Shown in pieces: positions 58,692-64,000 of a stretch of 64,000 nt of DNA. Location of the stretch: contig NZ_BMTN01000015.1 in NCBI RefSeq assembly GCF_014649695.1, positions 1 through 64,000 of the forward strand, written 5' to 3'. Every line of letters begins with the position of its first letter. Position 1 is the stretch's first letter. The stretch comes from Streptomyces kurssanovii (GTDB lineage: Bacteria; Actinomycetota; Actinomycetes; Streptomycetales; Streptomycetaceae). The position numbers and the translations under genes were made by a program. Below the pieces are notes generated by a model. The model saw only the letters and a program-made list of their open reading frames with translations, had not been told where the DNA came from and made no database searches.

Positions 58692-59798
58692 ATGTCTGAG
58701 GTGTATGGGGTCCGTCGTGGCCGACTGCGCGATCGATGCGCCGCGACCGGCAGCGCGGCGGCCCTGATCTCCCGGCCCGCGAACGTCCGCTATCTCGCCG
58801 GAGGGGCTCCGCCCGGCGCCGTGCTGCTCCTCGGGCCCGCCGACGACGTGCTCGTCTGTCCCCGCACGCCCACCGGCGATCCCGCCGACGGACGGCCGGA
58901 CGAGGGGCTGCGGCTCGTCGTGATGCAGACGTCCGCCGGTGACGCGGCGGTCGCCGCCGCCGAGCTGGCGCGCACGGAGGGCGTCGAGTCGCTGGCGGTC
59001 GAGGAGCACCACCTCACGGTCGCCCGGCATCGTGCCCTCGGGTCCGTCGCGCCCCGCCTTCGCTTCGCCGATCTTGGGCTCGCCGTCGAGCAGCAGCGGA
59101 TCGTCAAGGACGAGGACGAGATCGCCTGTCTGCGTATCGCGGCGGAGATCACCGACCAGGCCCTCGGCGAGCTGCTCGAGTCCATCCTCGTGGGGCGCAC
59201 CGAGCGGCATCTCGCCCTCGAGCTGGAGCGCCGTCTGGTCGACCACGGTGCCGACGGCCCCGCGTTCCCGACCTCTGTCGCCACCGGCCCCCACTCGGGG
59301 CGAACAGGACACCGTCCGGGTGACCGGCGCGTGGAGGAGGGGGATTTCCTCTCCGTCTGCCTCGGTGCGAACTACCGCGGCTACCGTTGCGAGATCGGCC
59401 GTACCTTCGTGATCGGCACGACGCCGGCCGATTGGCAGATCGAGCTCTACGAGCTCGTCTTCGCCGCTCAGCGGGCCGGCCGGGAGGCTCTGCTCCCCGG
59501 CACCGCGTACCGCGACGTCGACCACGCGGCACGGCAGATCCTGGATGTGGCGGGCCACGGGGAGGTGCTCCCGCCCCGTACGGGGCACGGTGTCGGGCTC
59601 GAAATCGACGAGGACCCGCAGCTCGCCCCTGCGGCCATGGGTAAACTGGACGCTTGTGTGCCGGTCACCGTCGAACCGGGGGTCCACCTCCCGGGCCGGG
59701 GCGGGGTCCGGATCGATGACACGCTCGTCGTGCGCCAGGAGGCGGACGGCGGACCCGAGCTACTCACCATCACGACCAAGGAGCTGCTCGCGCTGTAG
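58692..59798 (+). CDS. M24-family (prolidase/Xaa-Pro aminopeptidase-like) protein with altered metal ligands
   Basis: A 368-residue protein of the pita-bread (M24) fold in the usual position before efp. Aligned by spacing to Pyrococcus prolidase ligands (D209, D220, H284, E313, E327), the residues here are C223, E234, H299, E328 and D342. So three of five metal ligands are changed, while the fold motifs GHGVGLEID and VEPGVHLPG stay. It may be a peptidase with a different metal site or a non-catalytic protein. The start at ATG 58692 is probably leaderless. Confidence 0.85.
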   Translation: MSEVYGVRRGRLRDRCAATGSAAALISRPANVRYLAGGAPPGAVLLLGPADDVLVCPRTPTGDPADGRPDEGLRLVVMQTSAGDAAVAAAELARTEGVESLAVEEHHLTVARHRALGSVAPRLRFADLGLAVEQQRIVKDEDEIACLRIAAEITDQALGELLESILVGRTERHLALELERRLVDHGADGPAFPTSVATGPHSGRTGHRPGDRRVEEGDFLSVCLGANYRGYRCEIGRTFVIGTTPADWQIELYELVFAAQRAGREALLPGTAYRDVDHAARQILDVAGHGEVLPPRTGHGVGLEIDEDPQLAPAAMGKLDACVPVTVEPGVHLPGRGGVRIDDTLVVRQEADGGPELLTITTKELLAL

Positions 59799-59859
59799 CG
59801 AGCCGCGGTGCGAAAGACTTGGTCGTCCACCCAGCGTCAGTCCAGGAGATTCCGCAACC

Positions 59860-60426
59860 GTGGCTTCCACGAACGACCTCAAGAACGGCATGGTGCTCAA
59901 GCTCGACGGAGGCCAGCTCTGGTCCGTCGTCGAGTTCCAGCACGTCAAGCCCGGCAAGGGCCCGGCCTTCGTGCGCACCAAGCTCAAGAACGTGCTCTCC
60001 GGCAAGGTCGTCGACAAGACCTTCAACGCCGGCGTGAAGGTCGAGACGGCCACCGTCGACCGCCGCGACATGCAGTTCTCTTACATGGACGGCGAGTACT
60101 TCGTCTTCATGGACATGCAGACCTACGACCAGCTGATGGTCGACCGCAAGCAGGTCGGCGACGCCGCCAACTTCCTCATCGAGGGCTTCACCGCCAGCGT
60201 CGCGCAGCACGAGGGCGAGGTGCTCTACGTGGAGCTCCCGGCCGCCGTCGAGCTGACCGTCCAGCACACCGAGCCCGGCGTGCAGGGCGACCGTTCCACC
60301 GGTGGTTCCAAGCCCGCCACTCTGGAGACCGGCTACGAGATCCAGGTCCCGCTCTTCATCACCACTGGTGAGAAGATCAAGGTCGACACCCGCTCGGGCG
60401 ACTACCTCGGCCGGGTGAACAGCTAA
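59860..60426 (+). CDS. efp: elongation factor P
   Basis: A 188-residue EF-P that relieves ribosome stalling at polyproline. The tip loop reads P-G-K33-G-P, the actinobacterial form thought to work without lysine modification. Three beta-barrel domains are complete, ending in GDYLGRVNS. The GTG at 59860 is preceded by AGGAGAT. It is 2 nt upstream of nusB and probably co-transcribed. Confidence 0.96.
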   Translation: MASTNDLKNGMVLKLDGGQLWSVVEFQHVKPGKGPAFVRTKLKNVLSGKVVDKTFNAGVKVETATVDRRDMQFSYMDGEYFVFMDMQTYDQLMVDRKQVGDAANFLIEGFTASVAQHEGEVLYVELPAAVELTVQHTEPGVQGDRSTGGSKPATLETGYEIQVPLFITTGEKIKVDTRSGDYLGRVNS

Positions 60427-60428
60427 CC

Positions 60429-60857
60429 GTGGCTGCCCGTAACAAGGCCCGCAAGCGCGCCTTCCAGATCCTCTTCGAGGCCGACCAGCGCGGGGCGACC
60501 GTGCACACGGTCCTCGCGGACTGGGTCCGGCACGCCCGTACCGACGAGCGGCAGCCGCCGGTCGCCGAGTACACGATGGACCTCGTCGAGGGGTACGCGG
60601 AGCACGCGGACCGCATCGACGAGCTCATCGCCACCTACGCCGTCGGCTGGACCATCGACCGTATGCCGGTGGTGGACCGGAACATCCTCCGGCTCGGCGC
60701 GTACGAGCTGGTCTGGAAGGACGAGACCCCCGACGCGGTGGTGATCGACGAGGCGGTGCAGCTCGCCAAGGAGTTCTCCACGGACGAGTCGCCGGCCTTC
60801 GTGAACGGCCTGCTGGGCCGTTTCAAGGATCTCAAGCCGAGCCTGCGCCGCGACTGA
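60429..60857 (+). CDS. nusB: transcription antitermination factor NusB
   Basis: A 142-residue all-helical NusB (MAARNKARKRAFQILFEADQ start). It joins NusE in rRNA antitermination complexes. The GTG start lies 2 nt after the efp stop. A very strong terminator follows. Confidence 0.95.
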   Translation: MAARNKARKRAFQILFEADQRGATVHTVLADWVRHARTDERQPPVAEYTMDLVEGYAEHADRIDELIATYAVGWTIDRMPVVDRNILRLGAYELVWKDETPDAVVIDEAVQLAKEFSTDESPAFVNGLLGRFKDLKPSLRRD

Positions 60858-60878
60858 TCCGCGTCCCGGCCGGTTTCA

Positions 60879-60922
60879 CCGGGCCCGGGGCGGAAGACGA
60901 GAGTCTTCCGCCCCGGGCCCGG
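60879..60922 (+). terminator. strong rho-independent terminator of efp-nusB
   Basis: A 20-bp perfect stem (60879-60898 with 60903-60922), loop GAGA, followed by TGTTTTTC. Confidence 0.95.
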
Positions 60923-61008
60923 TGTTTTTCCCGGCGGGAGGTCGCCGGCAGCCCGCGCTGTCGAGCCGCGGCGGGGGAGCGGACCGGGGGATGCCGGGAG
61001 CCGGGAAC

Positions 61009-61050
61009 GCCGGAGGGCGGGGCCGGTGGGATCCGGCCCCGCCCTCCGGC
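61009..61050. terminator. second terminator, between nusB and bldD
   Basis: An 18-bp perfect stem (61009-61026 with 61033-61050), loop TGGGAT. GTGACGTTTTTT follows on the plus strand. It lies 37 nt past the bldD stop, so it can serve convergent transcription. Confidence 0.85.
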
Positions 61051-61086
61051 GTGACGTTTTTTCAAAAGTACAGGGCCAGCCGGGGA

Positions 61087-61587
61087 TCAGCTCTCCTCGT
61101 GCGCCACCGCACGGCGCGCGTCAGCGTCCAGCACGCCCCAGCTGATGAGCTGCTCGGTCAGGACCGACGGCGACTGGTCGTAGATCACGGCCAGGGTGCG
61201 CAGGTCGTCCTGGCGGATCGACAGCACCTTGCCGTTGTAGTCGCCGCGCTGCGACTGGATCGTCGCCGCGTACCGCTGGAGGGGGCCTGCCTTCTCCTGC
61301 GGGACGTGCGCCAGGCGCTCCAGGTCGAGGACGAGCTTCGGCGGCGGCTCGGCGGCACCGCCGGGCGTGGTGCCGGGCAGCAGTTCCTGCACCGGGACGC
61401 CGTAGAAGTCCGCCAGCTCGGCGAGGCGCTGCACCGTGACGGCACGGTCGCCGCGCTCGTAGGAACCCACGACAACGGCCTTCCAGCGGCCCTGGGACTT
61501 CTCCTCGACGCCGTGGAGGGAGAGCCCCTGCTGGGTGCGGATGGCGCGGAGCTTGGCCCCGAGCTGTTTTGCGTATTCGCTGGACAT
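61087..61587 (-). CDS. bldD: developmental master repressor BldD
   Basis: A 166-residue protein. The N-terminal XRE-type helix-turn-helix (residues 1-75) binds DNA. The C-terminal domain holds the two published cyclic di-GMP motifs at their exact positions, R114-G-D116 and R125-Q-D-D128. BldD with a c-di-GMP tetramer represses sporulation genes during vegetative growth. A perfect BldD box lies 63 nt upstream of its start, fitting autoregulation. Confidence 0.98.
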   Translation of the reverse strand: MSSEYAKQLGAKLRAIRTQQGLSLHGVEEKSQGRWKAVVVGSYERGDRAVTVQRLAELADFYGVPVQELLPGTTPGGAAEPPPKLVLDLERLAHVPQEKAGPLQRYAATIQSQRGDYNGKVLSIRQDDLRTLAVIYDQSPSVLTEQLISWGVLDADARRAVAHEES

Positions 61588-61649
61588 ATAGCTCCCCGGA
61601 CGCAGTGACGACGTGCGGCTCCGCCGCGTGGCTGGTAACTCACTGTGAG

Positions 61650-61664
61650 GTTACGCAGCGTTAC
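61650..61664. promoter_or_regulatory. BldD box in the bldD promoter
   Basis: GTTACGCAGCGTTAC matches nTnACnC(A/T)GnGTnAn at every fixed position on both strands (it is a near-perfect palindrome). Confidence 0.9.
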
Positions 61665-61784
61665 TTGGATGAGTCAAGCCGAATGGGTCCGGACCGGTTC
61701 CGGCCGGCGGCCGGTGGACCCGGATCAGTGCATCCATCAAGCCCTGGTAACGTTGAGCGCGCAATTCCGACGTCCTTTAAGGTC

Positions 61785-62397
<613 letters not shown>

Positions 62398-62485
62398 CAC
62401 CCCGTACGGCCACCCCTTCGTACGGCGTGCCCTTCCGTGCGCCCGCATGCCTCGCAAACCTCCACAGACCTGGAGAAACCCTCCG

Positions 62486-63469
62486 ATGATGCGTCACCTC
62501 ATCTCGGCCGCCGACCTCACCCGCGACGAAGCCGTCCTCATCCTCGACACCGCGGAGGAGATGGCCCGGGTCGCCGACCGGCCGATCAAGAAGCTTCCCG
62601 CCCTGCGCGGCCGTACCGTATGCAACCTCTTCTTCGAGGACTCCACCCGCACCCGGATCTCCTTCGAGGCCGCCGAGAAGCGCCTCTCCGCCGACGTCAT
62701 CAACTTCGCGGCCAAGGGCTCATCCGTCTCCAAGGGCGAGTCGCTGAAGGACACGGCCCAGACCCTGGAGGCGATGGGCGTGGACGCCGTCGTCATCCGG
62801 CACGGCGCGTCCGGCGCTCCCTACCGGCTCGCCAACTCCGGCTGGATCGACGCCCCCGTCATCAACGCCGGCGACGGCACCCACCAGCACCCGACCCAGG
62901 CCCTGCTCGACGCCTTCACCATGCGCCGCCGCCTCGTCGGCAAGGACGACGGGATCGGGCAGGACCTGGCCGGCAGGCGCATCACGATCGTGGGCGACGT
63001 ACTGCACAGCCGGGTCGCCCGCTCCAACGTGGACCTGCTGCACACCCTCGGCGCCGAGGTCACCCTCGTCGCCCCGCCGACCCTGGTGCCGGTCGGCGTG
63101 GAGACCTGGCCCTGCGAGGTCTCCTACGACCTGGACTCGACCCTGACCAAGTCCGATGCGGTGATGATGCTGCGCGTCCAGCGCGAGCGGATGAACGCCG
63201 CGTTCTTCCCGACCGAGCGCGAGTACTCCCGGCGCTACGGCCTGGACGGCGAACGGATGGCGCGGATGCCGGAACACGCGATCGTGATGCACCCCGGGCC
63301 GATGGTCCGCGGCATGGAGATCACCGCCGAGGTCGCCGACTCGCCCCGCTGCACCGTCGTGGAGCAGGTCGCCAACGGCGTGTCGATCCGCATGGCGGTG
63401 CTCTACCTGCTGCTCGGCGGCAACGAGTCCGACGCCCCCACCACGAACACCCGTACCGAGGAGAAGTAA
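62486..63469 (+). CDS. pyrB: aspartate carbamoyltransferase catalytic subunit
   Basis: A 327-residue ATCase that joins carbamoyl phosphate and aspartate. The carbamoyl-phosphate motif is [13 protein letters not shown], and the [10 protein letters not shown] and [10 protein letters not shown] motifs are intact. Two ATGs in a row (62486, 62489). TGGAGA lies upstream. No pyrI regulatory gene follows. Confidence 0.96.
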   Translation: MMRHLISAADLTRDEAVLILDTAEEMARVADRPIKKLPALRGRTVCNLFFEDSTRTRISFEAAEKRLSADVINFAAKGSSVSKGESLKDTAQTLEAMGVDAVVIRHGASGAPYRLANSGWIDAPVINAGDGTHQHPTQALLDAFTMRRRLVGKDDGIGQDLAGRRITIVGDVLHSRVARSNVDLLHTLGAEVTLVAPPTLVPVGVETWPCEVSYDLDSTLTKSDAVMMLRVQRERMNAAFFPTEREYSRRYGLDGERMARMPEHAIVMHPGPMVRGMEITAEVADSPRCTVVEQVANGVSIRMAVLYLLLGGNESDAPTTNTRTEEK

Positions 63470-63473
63470 GACG

Positions 63474-64000
63474 ATGAGCAAGACCCTGATCCGCGGTGCG
63501 AAGGTACTCGGCGGCGAGCCCCAGGACGTACTGATCGACGGCGCGACCGTCGAGCGTGTCGGCACCGGCATCGAGGCCGGGGACGCGACCGTGATCGAGG
63601 CCCAGGGGCAGATCCTGCTGCCGGGCCTGGTCGACCTGCACACCCATCTGCGCGAGCCGGGCCGTGAGGACTCCGAGACGGTCCTCACCGGCACCCGCGC
63701 GGCGGCGAGCGGCGGCTACACGGCCGTGTTCGCCATGGCCAACACCTTCCCCGTCGCCGACACCGCCGGCGTGGTGGAGCAGGTCTACCGGCTCGGCAAG
63801 GAGTCCGGCTACTGCGACGTCCAGCCCATCGGCGCGGTCACCGTCGGCCTCGAGGGCAAGAAGCTCGCCGAGCTCGGCGCCATGCACGAGTCCGCGGCCG
63901 GCGTCACCGTCTTCTCCGACGACGGCAAGTGCGTCGACGACGCCGTGATGATGCGGCGCGCGCTGGAGTACGTGAAGGCCTTCGGCGGCGTCATCGCCCA
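63474..64000 (+). CDS. pyrC: dihydroorotase, 3' end beyond the window
   Basis: The first 175 codons of a type I dihydroorotase that interconverts carbamoyl aspartate and dihydroorotate. The zinc motif D-L-H-T-H-L-R-E-P-G is at about residues 54-63. The frame is still open at base 64000. It starts 4 nt after the pyrB stop, with GAGG upstream. Confidence 0.95.
   Translation, partial: MSKTLIRGAKVLGGEPQDVLIDGATVERVGTGIEAGDATVIEAQGQILLPGLVDLHTHLREPGREDSETVLTGTRAAASGGYTAVFAMANTFPVADTAGVVEQVYRLGKESGYCDVQPIGAVTVGLEGKKLAELGAMHESAAGVTVFSDDGKCVDDAVMMRRALEYVKAFGGVIA

Noticed and set aside
57667-59687. Long minus-strand frames across the 58-kb repeat gap
   Set aside because: They are read through degenerate repeats and then antisense to the pepQ-like gene, with no start signal or domain.

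Overview
The window is a chromosomal core segment of a Streptomyces (or a very close relative). The evidence is very high GC with strong third-position GC bias, frequent GTG/TTG starts, developmental genes found only in sporulating actinomycetes (ssgB, bldD), phosphatidylinositol-mannoside genes, and a gene order running from ssgB to bldD-pyr that agrees with the S. coelicolor chromosome as I remember it (ssgB SCO1541, relA SCO1513, bldD SCO1489). I see no insertion sequence, prophage, CRISPR array or secondary-metabolite cluster. The species cannot be named from the sequence.

Layout. 1-345: minus-strand tRNA array Val-Val-Cys-Gly. 579-3357: pabB, pabC and a tandem GNAT acetyltransferase. 3373-7140: DsbA-like oxidoreductase, small membrane proteins, a CGNR zinc-finger protein and the sporulation gene ssgB, with a non-coding tandem-repeat block at about 4.56-4.93 kb. 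7195-10466: two identical tRNA-Val(CAC) genes flanking a large membrane protein and an SRPBCC protein. 10517-13198: a DEDDh exonuclease divergent from a coupled pair made of a DUF4365 (PD-(D/E)XK-like) protein and an uncharacterised protein. 13292-19963: thrS, a HIT hydrolase, a membrane protein and a degenerate EF-G paralogue. 20241-22962: pgsA-patA-pimA for phosphatidylinositol mannosides. 23126-32724: pdxST, yebC, ruvCAB, yajC-secD-secF and apt. 32941-42152: relA, DUF349 protein, cyclophilin, metallo-beta-lactamase-fold protein, hisS, VKOR and rarA. 42159-46865: a DUF2470 gene under an apparent iron box, rpsD, an NB-ARC-like ATPase and two small membrane proteins. 46865-56522: alaS, ruvX, mltG and aroE, then aroC-aroK-aroB-aroQ. 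56690-64000: a P-loop ATPase, a repeat-rich gap, pepQ-like gene, efp, nusB, bldD (minus), then pyrR-pyrB-pyrC (pyrC runs off the end).

Working together. Most genes are housekeeping: aminoacylation (thrS, hisS, alaS plus seven or eight tRNAs), translation support (efp, rpsD, EF-G-like), protein export (yajC-secDF), Holliday junction processing (ruvCAB, rarA), shikimate and p-aminobenzoate synthesis, PLP synthesis, pyrimidine synthesis, stringent response (relA next to apt) and peptidoglycan termination (mltG). Visible control elements are a perfect BldD box upstream of bldD, a near-match upstream of ssgB, a DmdR/IdeR-type iron box between the DUF2470 gene and rpsD, a PyrR-binding-loop match beside the pyrR ribosome binding site, a large near-palindrome in front of thrS, and many strong hairpin terminators. 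Several genes look leaderless, with a -10-like TAnnnT 6-8 nt before the start codon and no Shine-Dalgarno sequence.

Most unusual points: the exonuclease/DUF4365/unknown-protein trio at 10.5-13.2 kb as the best candidate for an uncharacterised nucleic-acid system, the iron box on a DUF2470 gene, a prolidase-fold protein with three altered metal ligands, and an EF-G paralogue with a lost catalytic histidine.
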